From: Auraticoccus monumenti
GTDB lineage: Bacteria; Actinomycetota; Actinomycetes; Propionibacteriales; Propionibacteriaceae
NCBI RefSeq assembly: GCF_900101785.1
Contig: NZ_LT629688.1
Span: 1,054,001 to 1,118,000, forward strand
Direction of reading: 5' to 3'
Length of the DNA: 64,000 bases
Of the stretch, positions 9,194 to 17,585 are shown one piece after another; the stretch's first letter is position 1; each line of letters starts with the position of its first letter. Below the pieces are notes generated by a model. It saw only the letters and a program-made list of their open reading frames with translations, was not told the origin of the DNA and ran no database searches. The position numbers were made by a program, and so were the translations under genes.

Positions 9194-9222
9194 ACCACTC
9201 CACCCCGACGCACGCTGACCCC

Positions 9223-10356
9223 ATGACCCAGAGACTGATCGCCCCTCCGGGGCTCAAGGACGTGGTGGTGGCCGACACCACCATCGGCGAGGTGCGGGGC
9301 GCGGAGGGGTTCTTCCACTACCGCGAGCACGACGCCACCCGGGTGGCCACCGAGTACGGCTTCGAGGAGGCCTGGCACCTGCTGCTCGAGGGCCACCTCC
9401 CGACGCCGGAGGAGCTGGCGGCCTTCGTGGCCGAGGTGGGGGAGGCCCGCGGGCTGCCCGCCGAGCTGGGGCGGCTGCTGCCCCTGGTGGCCGGCTCCGG
9501 GGACGCCCGGGACCTGATGCCGCGGCTGCGCACCCTGCTGTCCCAGCTGGGCGCGGTCGAGGGGTTCGCGCCGGTGTGGGGCGCCGACCCCGCCCGGGTC
9601 CGGGCCGACGTGCTCCGGGTCGCGGCCGTCACGCCCACCCTGCTGGCCGCGTTGCACCGGCTGGCGCACGGCCTTCCCCCGGTGGAGCCTGACCCCTCGC
9701 TCAGCGCCGGGGCGAGCTGGGTGCACCTGGTCACCGGCGGGGTACCGGTTCCGGAGGTCGAGCGGGCGATCAGTACCTACCTCGGTCTGACGCTGGACCA
9801 CGGGTTCAACGCCTCCACCTTCACCGCCCGGGTCGTCACCTCCGCCGGGGCGGACGTGGTCGCCGCGGTCTGCGCCGCCATCGGCACCTTCACCGGCCCG
9901 CTGCACGGCGGCGCACCCGACCGTGCCCTGGACGCCCTGGACGCGATCGGCACCCCGGACCGCACCGAGGCGTGGGTGCGCGGGCGGGTCGCCGCGGGCG
10001 AGCGCATCATGGGCTTCGGGCACGGGGTCTACACCACCGAGGACCCCCGCGCCCGGGTGCTGCGTGAGGTGGCGGCAGGGCTGGGCGGCGAGCTGTACGA
10101 GTTCGCGCTCCAGGTCGAGCGGACCGTCCTCGACACTCTCGCTGAGCTCAAGCCGGGGCGCCGGCTGGACGTCAACGTCGAGTTCTGGGCCGGTGTGGTG
10201 ATGGAGCAGTGCGGTCTGCCCCGGTCGCTGTTCACGCCCACCTTCACCTGCGCCCGGGTCGTCGGCTGGGGCGCGCACATCGCCGAGCAGGCCCGCGGGA
10301 CCAAGATCTTCCGCCCGCTGGCGCGCTACACCGGGCCCGAGCCCGTCCGCGGCTGA
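9223..10356 (+). CDS. Citrate synthase (CitA-like)
   Basis: A 377-residue citrate synthase family enzyme, condensing an acyl-CoA, usually acetyl-CoA, with oxaloacetate at the entry to the TCA cycle. It has HGGAPDRAL (His about 228), the signature GFGHGVYTTEDPRA (about 264-277) and the C-terminal substrate segment NVEFWAG. In that segment the usual catalytic Asp of NVDF is Glu (about residue 320). Short type II length, as in actinobacterial CitA. A 2-methylcitrate synthase role is possible, but no prp genes are nearby. It is monocistronic and divergent from the fusion protein. Confidence 0.88.
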   Translation: MTQRLIAPPGLKDVVVADTTIGEVRGAEGFFHYREHDATRVATEYGFEEAWHLLLEGHLPTPEELAAFVAEVGEARGLPAELGRLLPLVAGSGDARDLMPRLRTLLSQLGAVEGFAPVWGADPARVRADVLRVAAVTPTLLAALHRLAHGLPPVEPDPSLSAGASWVHLVTGGVPVPEVERAISTYLGLTLDHGFNASTFTARVVTSAGADVVAAVCAAIGTFTGPLHGGAPDRALDALDAIGTPDRTEAWVRGRVAAGERIMGFGHGVYTTEDPRARVLREVAAGLGGELYEFALQVERTVLDTLAELKPGRRLDVNVEFWAGVVMEQCGLPRSLFTPTFTCARVVGWGAHIAEQARGTKIFRPLARYTGPEPVRG

Positions 10357-10424
10357 CTCTCGGCCGACCGGTCCGTGCCGACGGGGCCGCCAGCCCCCCC
10401 CGGCTGCGCCGCCCTCGGTCCATC

Positions 10425-10474
10425 CCAGCGGCGTCACCTCTGCACCGAACTCGGTGCACGATCGACGCCGCTGG
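10425..10474. repeat. REP-like compound palindrome, copy 1
   Basis: Fifty-base dyad between convergent genes: outer arms CCAGCGGCGTC/GACGCCGCTGG (11 bp, perfect), inner arms TGCACCGA/TCGGTGCA (8 bp, perfect) around AC, with 5-base internal loops. A second copy with the same inner arms and GGCGTCA-type outer arms lies at 40290-40329. Here it may also serve as a bidirectional terminator. The rest of 10357-10617 shows no gene. Confidence 0.7.
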
Positions 10475-10617
10475 TTCCAGGACGACGGGGACCCGCCCGG
10501 CGGGCGCCGGTGACGCGGCGTCCGTCGACAGGGACACGCCCTGGCGTAGACGGTGGCCGGTTGCCCCCGGGCTGTGACGTCGCACGTGGCACCACGAACC
10601 TGCGCAGGGGGCCCCGG

Positions 10618-11451
10618 TCAGTCGAAGGGCCAGGTCGACTGCTGCAGGCCGGTGACCACGAACAGCGCCCCGCCCAGAGCGGCGTTGAGCAGGGGGAAGC
10701 GGCGGTAGAGCGCGAAGAGCTGCTCGGGTCCACGGCTGCGCAGGGACAGGGCGGTCATCCCGAGGTAGGCGAGCCCGGCCAGCACGGCGAAGGGGCCGAC
10801 GTAGGGGAAGGCGAGCAGGGCGGCCAGCGCCCAGGCCAGGCCGCACAGCAGCAGGGTCCGGACCCGGCCGAACCAGGTGGCGACCGTGGCCAGGTCGGCG
10901 GCGCGGTCGGCGGGGATGTCGGGGACGGCGGAGTAGGCGTGCATGGCCATGCACCACAGCAGGGCCGCGACCAGCACCGGGAGCGGCGGCTGGCCGCCGC
11001 TGAGGGTGGCGTACGCGGCCATGCCGGGGGCGACGTAGAGGATGTTGAAGGCCGCGTCCAGGACCGGGCGGGCCTTGGCCCGCAGCGGGGGCACCGAGTA
11101 GCCGAGGCCGGTGACCAGGAACAGCAGCAGCCAGGGCCAGGCGTGCGGCAGCAACGGCACCAGGGCGAGGAAGGGGAGGTTGAGCGCCAGGATGGCGATC
11201 ACGAGACTGCGACGCTGACCGGCCTGCAGCAGGTGCTCGTAGTCGCGCTTCTTGGGGTTCAACCGGTCGGTCTCGACGTCGAACAGGTCGTTGACCCCGT
11301 AGATCAGCAGGTTGGCCGGCAGCGTGAGGTAGAGGCCCAGCAGCCAGACCTCCAGCGGAGGGCGCAACGACGTCGCTGCGAGGGCCACCATGAACGGCCC
11401 GAGCAGGTACATCCAGAACCGGGGCCGAGACACCCGGAGCAGGTGACGCAT
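10618..11451 (-). CDS. lyeJ: Lycopene elongase-type UbiA prenyltransferase
   Basis: A 277-residue UbiA-superfamily membrane prenyltransferase with several transmembrane helices. The first Asp-rich motif is NDLFDVETD (about residues 53-61), and a second, DIPAD, lies near 160. The close resemblance is to lycopene elongases (LbtB, CrtEb, haloarchaeal LyeJ), which add dimethylallyl units to the ends of lycopene to make C50 carotenoids. The ATG at 11451 starts the conserved MRHLLRVSRPRFW segment; a TTG at 11478 is an alternative. It is divergent from cruF, only 19 bases apart, so expression is probably shared. Confidence 0.85.
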   Translation of the reverse strand: MRHLLRVSRPRFWMYLLGPFMVALAATSLRPPLEVWLLGLYLTLPANLLIYGVNDLFDVETDRLNPKKRDYEHLLQAGQRRSLVIAILALNLPFLALVPLLPHAWPWLLLFLVTGLGYSVPPLRAKARPVLDAAFNILYVAPGMAAYATLSGGQPPLPVLVAALLWCMAMHAYSAVPDIPADRAADLATVATWFGRVRTLLLCGLAWALAALLAFPYVGPFAVLAGLAYLGMTALSLRSRGPEQLFALYRRFPLLNAALGGALFVVTGLQQSTWPFD

Positions 11452-11470
11452 CGACTGACATGCTAGATCG

Positions 11471-12166
11471 GTGGACAAAGCCCTCCGGCGTCGCCGCTGG
11501 CTGCTGGCCGGCCTCCTGGTCGCCGCCGCGGCGGGACTGGTCAGGGCCCCGCTGGAACCGCGCTACTGGTGGGTGTCCGCGTTGGCCATCCTGCTGTTCT
11601 CGGCACCGGTGATCGTCGGCGCGATCCGCTGGCTGGGAGCCCGGCGCGGGACCGCCCTGCTGCTGGGGCTGGGGCTGTACGCCGTGGTGTTCGAGTCGAT
11701 CGCCGTCGCCACGGGGGTGCCCTACGGCCGGTTCTCCTACAGCGGGGTGCTCGGCCCGCCGGTGCTCGGGCTGGCCCCGCCGACGGTGCTGCTGGCCTGG
11801 ACCCCGCTGCTGCTCGGCAGCCTGGCGTCCACCCGCCGCTCCTGGCAGGCGGTCGTGCTGGTCGTCGTCTGCGACCTGGTGCTCGACCCGGCCGCCGTCC
11901 GCCTCGGCTTCTGGGCCTGGGACGAGCCCGGCTGGTACTACGGGGTGCCGCTGGTCAACTTCGCCGGCTGGGTGGTCTCGGGCGGGATCGCGGTGCTGGT
12001 CCTGCGCCGGCTGCCGCGGCCGCTGCCCGGGCTGTTCGCGCGGAACCTGTGGCTGGTGCTGGTGTTCTGGACGGCGGTCAACGCCTGGAGCGGCCAGTGG
12101 CTGCCGGTGCTGGTCGGCGTCATCACGGTCGCCGCTTTGTCGCCCGGCTATCGTCACGCCCCGTGA
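11471..12166 (+). CDS. cruF: CruF-like carotenoid hydratase (DUF422 type)
   Basis: A 231-residue protein with seven or so membrane helices, matching the CruF/DUF422 carotenoid biosynthesis family. Members include the bisanhydrobacterioruberin 2'',3''-hydratase of haloarchaea and the 1',2'-hydratase of cyanobacteria and green sulfur bacteria. Landmarks are YGRFSYSGVLGP, LDPAAVRLGFWAW and YYGVPLVNFAGW. Next to a lycopene elongase the hydratase role on a C50 carotenoid is most likely. The GTG start sits almost at the divergent promoter (TAGATC six bases before), so the mRNA may be leaderless. It overlaps the following desaturase start by GTGA. Confidence 0.82.
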   Translation: MDKALRRRRWLLAGLLVAAAAGLVRAPLEPRYWWVSALAILLFSAPVIVGAIRWLGARRGTALLLGLGLYAVVFESIAVATGVPYGRFSYSGVLGPPVLGLAPPTVLLAWTPLLLGSLASTRRSWQAVVLVVVCDLVLDPAAVRLGFWAWDEPGWYYGVPLVNFAGWVVSGGIAVLVLRRLPRPLPGLFARNLWLVLVFWTAVNAWSGQWLPVLVGVITVAALSPGYRHAP

Positions 12167-13656
12167 GCACTGCACTGGTCATCGGCGGAGGCATCGGGGG
12201 CCTGGGCAGCGCGGCGCTGCTGGGCCGGCGCGGGTTCGAGGTGACCGTGCTGGAGAAGAACGCCCTGCTCGGCGGCCGGGCCAACTACTTCGAGGCCGAC
12301 GGCTTCCGCTTCGACATGGGTCCGTCCTGGTACCTGATGCCCGACGTGTTCGAGCACTTCTTCGCCCTGCTCGGCGAGCGCGTCGAGGACCACCTGGAGC
12401 TGCACCGGCTGAGCCCGTCCTACCGGATCGCCTTCCGCGGCACCGACCTGGACGTCGACATGTTCTCCGACCTGGACCGCGACGTGGAGACCTTCGAGCG
12501 GTTGGAGCCGGGGAGCGGCCAGGCGCTGCGGAGCTACCTGGACAGCTCCGCGGAGCAGTACGCGATCGCCATCGACCAGTTCATGTACCGCAACCACGAC
12601 AGCTTCTTCGACTTCATCGACCGCAAGACCGCGATGCAGGGCCGCCAGCTGCACGTCTTCGAGAACATGCACAAGTACATCAGCCGCTCGTTCTCCACCG
12701 ATGCGGTGCAGAAGATCCTCGAGTACCAGCTGGTGTTCCTCGGGTCCTCGCCCTACAACACCCCGGCGCTCTACAACATCATGAGCCACATCGACTTCAA
12801 CATGGGCGTCTTCTACCCCCAGGGCGGCATCTACTCGATCATCCGGGCGCTGGAGACGATCGGCGCCAAGCACGGGGTCCGGTACCGCACCGGGGCGCCG
12901 GTCGCCCAGATCCTGACCGAGCGGGGACGGGCCACCGGCGTCCGGCTGGAGTCGGGGGAGACGCTCCAGGCCGACCTGGTCATCTCCAACGCCGACATGG
13001 CGCACACCGAGACCGAGCTGCTGGACAAGGGGTCACGGACCTACCCCGCGCGGTACTGGGCGAAGAAGACGCTGGCGCCGAGCGCCTTCATCCTCTACCT
13101 CGGGCTGCGGGGTCGGGTGCCGAGCCTGACCCACCACAACCTGGCCTTCGGGCAGGACTGGAAGGGCAGCTTCGGGCAGATCTTCGACGACCCGGCCTGG
13201 CCCGACGACCCGTCCTACTACGTCTGCGCCCCCAGCCGGACCGACCCGACGGCCGCGCCCGAGGACCACGAGAACCTGTTCGTGCTGGTGCCGGTCGCGC
13301 CGGGTCTGTCCATGACCGACGAGGACGTCGCCATCTACCGCCGACGGACGCTGGACCTGCTGGCCGCCGACTTCGACGTCCCCGACCTGGACGCGCGCAT
13401 CGTCTTCGAGCGGACGTACACCTCGCGGGACTTCACCGCCGACTACAACGCCTACGGCGGCTCGGCCCTCGGCCTGGCCCACACCATGAAGCAGACCGCG
13501 TTCCGGCCCAACAACATCAGCAAGAAGCTGTTCAACCTCTACTACGTGGGGGCCAGCACCAACCCGGGGATCGGCATGCCGATCTGCCTGATCTCGGCCG
13601 AGCTGGCCTACAAGCGGATCATCGGCGACCGGAGCAGCGGGCCGCTGCCGGTGTGA
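12163..13656 (+). CDS. crtI: CrtI/CrtD-type carotenoid desaturase
   Basis: A 497-residue FAD-dependent desaturase. The N-terminal dinucleotide-binding motif VIGGGIGGLGSAALLGRRG is followed by LLGGRAN and by GFRFDMGPSWYLMPDVFEHF; the C-terminus has the usual NPGIGMPICLIS segment. It either desaturates phytoene to lycopene (CrtI) or performs 3,4-desaturation in the bacterioruberin path (CrtD); sequence alone does not decide. The start GTG overlaps the cruF stop (GTGA), so translation is coupled. From memory, the sequence is closer to haloarchaeal phytoene desaturases than to corynebacterial ones, which a phylogeny could test. Confidence 0.85.
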   Translation: MSTALVIGGGIGGLGSAALLGRRGFEVTVLEKNALLGGRANYFEADGFRFDMGPSWYLMPDVFEHFFALLGERVEDHLELHRLSPSYRIAFRGTDLDVDMFSDLDRDVETFERLEPGSGQALRSYLDSSAEQYAIAIDQFMYRNHDSFFDFIDRKTAMQGRQLHVFENMHKYISRSFSTDAVQKILEYQLVFLGSSPYNTPALYNIMSHIDFNMGVFYPQGGIYSIIRALETIGAKHGVRYRTGAPVAQILTERGRATGVRLESGETLQADLVISNADMAHTETELLDKGSRTYPARYWAKKTLAPSAFILYLGLRGRVPSLTHHNLAFGQDWKGSFGQIFDDPAWPDDPSYYVCAPSRTDPTAAPEDHENLFVLVPVAPGLSMTDEDVAIYRRRTLDLLAADFDVPDLDARIVFERTYTSRDFTADYNAYGGSALGLAHTMKQTAFRPNNISKKLFNLYYVGASTNPGIGMPICLISAELAYKRIIGDRSSGPLPV

Positions 13657-13671
13657 GAGCGTCTCGGCTGC

Positions 13672-15237
13672 TCAGGCCCCGACGCGGTCGAGCAGGCTCT
13701 TGACGCGCAGCAGAGCGGGCTGCCGGGTGCTCATCGGCACCGTCCACAGGTCGTGGCCGGCCAGGCCCCAGCCGCCCAGCAGCTGGTTGGCGGCCAGGAA
13801 GCCCGTGGTCGCGGCCCGCTCCATCAGAGCCACCGGGAAGTCGCACCGGATGCCGTCGCCGGCGAGCACGAGCCGTGCGTCGGGCGTCGAGACCTCCGGC
13901 CGGCGCAGCCACGGGCTGGTGCCGACCAGAGGGCAGTCGTCCTCCACCAGCCACTCGTCGGCGACCACCTCCGCGTCGGCGGTCTCGGGGTAGACCCGGG
14001 CCAGCTCCGCCCGCAGGGTGCGGCGGACCTGGTCGTCGTCGCCGTCGCCCGGCTGGAGGGCGTAGGCGTGCACCTCGACGACGGAGGCGTCGTGGGCCTC
14101 GGACCAGCGGCGGGCACCCGCCTCGAACCGCTCGAGCACGGTGATGTTGTCCATCGGCCCGTAGCCGCTGGTGCCGAGGAAGGCCGGGCGCTCCGCGTCG
14201 ACGCGACGGTCGAGCCACAGCCGCCAGACGGCGAACCGCGGGGCGTTCTCCGTCTCGAGGATCCGGCTCCGCCAGTCGGGGTCGTCCGGACCGCCCTCGG
14301 TCGCCTCGACCAGGCGGCGGGTGGTGCGCAGGTCGGTGGCGAGGACGACGGTGTCGGCGGTCAGGGTGCCCGCGTCGGTGGTGACCTCGACCGGCCCGTG
14401 CTCGCCGCCCAGCTCGAGGCCCACGACGCTCTCACCCGTGCGGACCTCGACGCCGAGCCGCTGCAGGTAGCGACCGAGCGGTGCCCAGAAGACGGTGTCG
14501 TAGTCGTCGACGGGGACGTCGAAGAGCAGGCCCTCGGACGAGCCGAGGAAGTAGCTGTGAAACATGCCCACCAGCTCGCCGGCCGAGAACTCGTCGGGGG
14601 AGGCGAAGAAGCTCCGGGCGAAGACCTCCAGGGCCAGGTGCCGGGCGGCGTCGGGGAAACCGAGCCGGTCCAGGAACTGCGCGGCGCTCTCCCCGTCGTG
14701 GACCGAGAAGGTGGCGGGGAAGTCGACGTCGAGGAGCTCCCAGACGGCCTGCTTGTTCATCTTCGCCAGGTCGGCCGCACGGAAGCTGGGGCTCTGGGCG
14801 ACGAAGGCGGCCATGTTCAGCGGCGGCGTCCTGGGCACGTGGGCGAAGGAGTCGCGGTGGCCGCCGGCGAGGACCAGCGGGTAGTCGTCGACGGGGGTGA
14901 GGCCCTGCAGGGCCGGGTCGACACGACGCAGCAGGGCGCGGAGGTTGTAGTACTGCCGGAAGAAGGCGTGGAAGCCGCGGCTCATGGTCGTGCCGCTGCC
15001 GTCGACCTGCTGCACCGGCCAGGAGCGGACGCGGCCGCCCAGCTGTGCCTCGCGCTCGACGAGGGTGACCACGACGCCGCGCTCGGCGAGGCCCACCGCT
15101 GCCGCGATGCCCGCGATGCCGCCGCCGAGGACGAGGGCCGACGGCGCCGACGGGTCGCCGGAGGGGCGGAGGGCCCCGGGGTCGCCGGTGTGGCGGACAG
15201 CCTTGTTGTCGCGCCCCGGGATCCAGGTCTGCTTCAT
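13672..15237 (-). CDS. CrtU-like FAD-dependent carotenoid oxidoreductase
   Basis: About 521 residues, with a VLGGGIAGIAAAVGLAERG FAD motif near residue 34, EREAQLGGRVRSW, and the block RGFHAFFRQYYNLRALL that I associate with isorenieratene synthase (CrtU) and related desaturase/methyltransferases. CrtU aromatises beta-ionone rings; no lycopene cyclase is present in the window, so the substrate is open. It is convergent with crtI, 15 bases apart. The ATG at 15237 begins the recognisable protein; an in-frame GTG at 15333 has a strong AGAAGGAG site but would add an Arg-rich tail of 32 residues. Confidence 0.7.
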   Translation of the reverse strand: MKQTWIPGRDNKAVRHTGDPGALRPSGDPSAPSALVLGGGIAGIAAAVGLAERGVVVTLVEREAQLGGRVRSWPVQQVDGSGTTMSRGFHAFFRQYYNLRALLRRVDPALQGLTPVDDYPLVLAGGHRDSFAHVPRTPPLNMAAFVAQSPSFRAADLAKMNKQAVWELLDVDFPATFSVHDGESAAQFLDRLGFPDAARHLALEVFARSFFASPDEFSAGELVGMFHSYFLGSSEGLLFDVPVDDYDTVFWAPLGRYLQRLGVEVRTGESVVGLELGGEHGPVEVTTDAGTLTADTVVLATDLRTTRRLVEATEGGPDDPDWRSRILETENAPRFAVWRLWLDRRVDAERPAFLGTSGYGPMDNITVLERFEAGARRWSEAHDASVVEVHAYALQPGDGDDDQVRRTLRAELARVYPETADAEVVADEWLVEDDCPLVGTSPWLRRPEVSTPDARLVLAGDGIRCDFPVALMERAATTGFLAANQLLGGWGLAGHDLWTVPMSTRQPALLRVKSLLDRVGA

Positions 15238-15598
15238 CGCAGGCACCCGTCGGTCGTGCGGGCGCACCCGGACCCGGTGAGGCGGACGAGGACGGGCGCG
15301 AGACCCATGAGAGCGGGGCTCGACATCAGTCACCGACTCCTTCTGCCGACGACGGCTTCGAGCGGCGGCTCGAGCATAGCCCGCGGCCCCGCACCGACCC
15401 CTGCGAGCCGGGGGGTGATCCGACGAGCCGCGGGCTGAACAACTTTGACGATTTCTTGACGCCCTCGGGGACCTCTCGGGCCCTGATCGGCGCTCCTCGA
15501 GACGTACCGTGGCTGATCGTGCCAACCGCCACAAGACCCTTGGAGCACGACGCCCCAGCAGCCGGGGACGTCGCCGGGACCCGCCTCCGGGCGCACCG
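15238..15598. other. Divergent leader region with a possible upstream ORF
   Basis: A 360-base gap between the CrtU-like gene and the permease. On the minus strand AGAAGGAG (15337-15344) precedes a 30-codon frame starting ATG at 15326 whose TGA overlaps the CrtU-like ATG (ATGA at 15234-15237). On the plus strand an alternative GTG start for the permease lies at 15509. TTGAC-like hexamers occur near 15450-15461. No riboswitch class could be recognised. Confidence 0.4.
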
Positions 15599-17572
15599 GT
15601 GAGCACGGTCGCCGACCGCGTGCCACGGGTGGGCGCCGACCCCGCGACGAGGTCCGACCGCGGCGGACCGGTGCAGCGCTGGCTGCTGGCCAACCGGGTG
15701 CAGCCGGTGGGGCCCGAGGCCGGTGAGGGGCACGCGGTGCCGCAGTCGTGGTGGAAGGTCATGTGCCTGACCGGGGTCGACTACTTCTCCACCCTGTCCT
15801 ACCTCCCCGGCATCGCGGCCCTCGCCGCCGGTGCCCTGTCGCCCCTGGCGACGCTGCTGATCGTCGCCCTGACGCTGCTGGGCATGCTGCCGATGTACCG
15901 CCGGGTGGCGGCGGAGAGCCCGCACGGCCAGGGCTCGGTGGCGATGCTGGAGAAGCTGCTGCCGTTCTGGCGCGGCAAGGCGTTCGTGCTGGTCCTGCTG
16001 GGCTTCGTGGCCACCTCGTGGATCATCACCATCACGCTCTCCTCGGCCGACGCCACCGTGCACCTGCTGGAGAACCCGCTGACCCCCTCCTTCCTGCACG
16101 GTCACGCCGTGGCCATCACGGTGGGGCTGCTGCTCGTCCTGGGGTTCGTCTTCCTGCTGGGCTTCACCGAGGCGGTGCGGGTGGCGATCCCGCTGGTCGC
16201 GGTCTTCCTCGCCCTCAACGCGGTCGTCGTCGTCGTCGGGCTGAGCGAGATCGTCAGGGCCCCCGAGCTGCTGGACGGGTGGACCTCGGCGCTGACCGCC
16301 CGCGGCAGCGGCCCCCTCGACCTCCTCGGGCCCGCGGTGATCGCGTTCCCGCTGCTGGTGCTGGGTCTGTCGGGGTTCGAGACCGGTGTCAGCATGATGC
16401 CGCTGGTCGCCGCCAAGGGCGCCACCCCGGAGGAGCGGCTGGCCAGCCGCGTCCGCAACACCCGCAAGCTGCTCACCGCGGCGGCGCTGATCATGTCGGT
16501 CTACCTGCTCAGCACCAGCTTCATCACCACCGTGCTGATCCCGGCCGAGGCGTTCGCCGAGGGCGGCGAGGCCAGCGGCCGCGCCCTGGCCTACCTGGCC
16601 CACGAGCAGCTGGGCGAGGGCTTCGGCACCGTCTACGACGTCAGCAGCATCCTCATCCTGTGGTTCGCCGGGGCCTCGGCGATGGCCGGGCTGATCAACA
16701 TCGTGCCCCGCTACCTGCCCTCCTACGGGATGGCCCCGGAGTGGGGCCGGGCCGTGCGGCCGGTCGTCATCGTCTACACCGTGCTCAGCATCCTGATCAC
16801 GATCGGCTTCCGGGCCGACGTCAACGCCCAGGCCGGCGCCTACGCCACCGGGATCCTGGCCATGATGGTCTCCGGTGCGGTGGCGGTCACGGTGAGCGCG
16901 GTCCGTCGACGTCGGCGCCGGGCGGTCGTCGGCTTCTCCGTCCTGACGCTGGTGCTGCTCTACGCGCTGGGGGAGAACGTCCACGAGAAGCCCGACGGCA
17001 TCGCGATCTCGGCCTTCTTCATCCTCGGCATCCTGGTGGTCTCCGTCTGGTCGCGGCTGACCCGCGCCTTCGAGCTCCGGGTCAGCGAGGTCCGCCTGGA
17101 CGCCACCGCGCAGATGTTCGTCCGCGACTGCTCGCGGCGCACCGTCCGGCTGGTGGCCAACGAGCCCGGTGCCGGTGACGCGGCCGAGTACGCGGAGAAG
17201 CGGCTGCAGGTGATGAAGGACCACGACCTCACCGACGAGCAGGACTTCGTCTTCGTCGAGATCACCGTCAGGGACCCCTCGGAGTTCACCACCAGCCTGG
17301 ACGTCCACGGCGAGGTCCGCCACCGCCGCTACCGCGTCCTCACCGTGGAGAGCGCGACGGTCCCCAACGCGCTGGCCGCCCTGCTGCTGCACATCCGCGA
17401 CGAGACCGGGCTGCGTCCCCACATCTACTTCGAGTGGACCGAGGGGCACCCGCTGGCCAACTTCTTCCGCTTCCTGCTGGGCGGCGTCGGCGAGGTGGCC
17501 CCGGTGACGCGGGAGGTGGTCCGGGTGGCCGAGCCCGACCGGTCCCGCCGCCCGCACGTCCACGCCGGGTGA
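15599..17572 (+). CDS. APC-superfamily amino acid/potassium permease
   Basis: About 657 residues. Some 12 hydrophobic helices start at the [18 protein letters not shown] segment, typical of APC transporters including KimA-like K+ carriers, followed by a cytoplasmic C-terminal domain of roughly 160 residues containing [20 protein letters not shown]. The cargo may be an amino acid or potassium. The GTG at 15599 was chosen because upstream in-frame sequence is low-complexity and basic; GTG 15509 remains possible. The stop overlaps a GTG (GTGA at 17569-17572) that is out of frame with the next gene's membrane domain. Confidence 0.78.
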   Translation: MSTVADRVPRVGADPATRSDRGGPVQRWLLANRVQPVGPEAGEGHAVPQSWWKVMCLTGVDYFSTLSYLPGIAALAAGALSPLATLLIVALTLLGMLPMYRRVAAESPHGQGSVAMLEKLLPFWRGKAFVLVLLGFVATSWIITITLSSADATVHLLENPLTPSFLHGHAVAITVGLLLVLGFVFLLGFTEAVRVAIPLVAVFLALNAVVVVVGLSEIVRAPELLDGWTSALTARGSGPLDLLGPAVIAFPLLVLGLSGFETGVSMMPLVAAKGATPEERLASRVRNTRKLLTAAALIMSVYLLSTSFITTVLIPAEAFAEGGEASGRALAYLAHEQLGEGFGTVYDVSSILILWFAGASAMAGLINIVPRYLPSYGMAPEWGRAVRPVVIVYTVLSILITIGFRADVNAQAGAYATGILAMMVSGAVAVTVSAVRRRRRRAVVGFSVLTLVLLYALGENVHEKPDGIAISAFFILGILVVSVWSRLTRAFELRVSEVRLDATAQMFVRDCSRRTVRLVANEPGAGDAAEYAEKRLQVMKDHDLTDEQDFVFVEITVRDPSEFTTSLDVHGEVRHRRYRVLTVESATVPNALAALLLHIRDETGLRPHIYFEWTEGHPLANFFRFLLGGVGEVAPVTREVVRVAEPDRSRRPHVHAG

Positions 17573-17585
17573 GCACGTCGCCCGG

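Noticed and set aside
15238-15598. Riboswitch (c-di-AMP type) ahead of the APC permease
   Set aside because: A KimA-like permease made this worth checking, but I could not find the conserved core or pairing; a covariance search would be needed.
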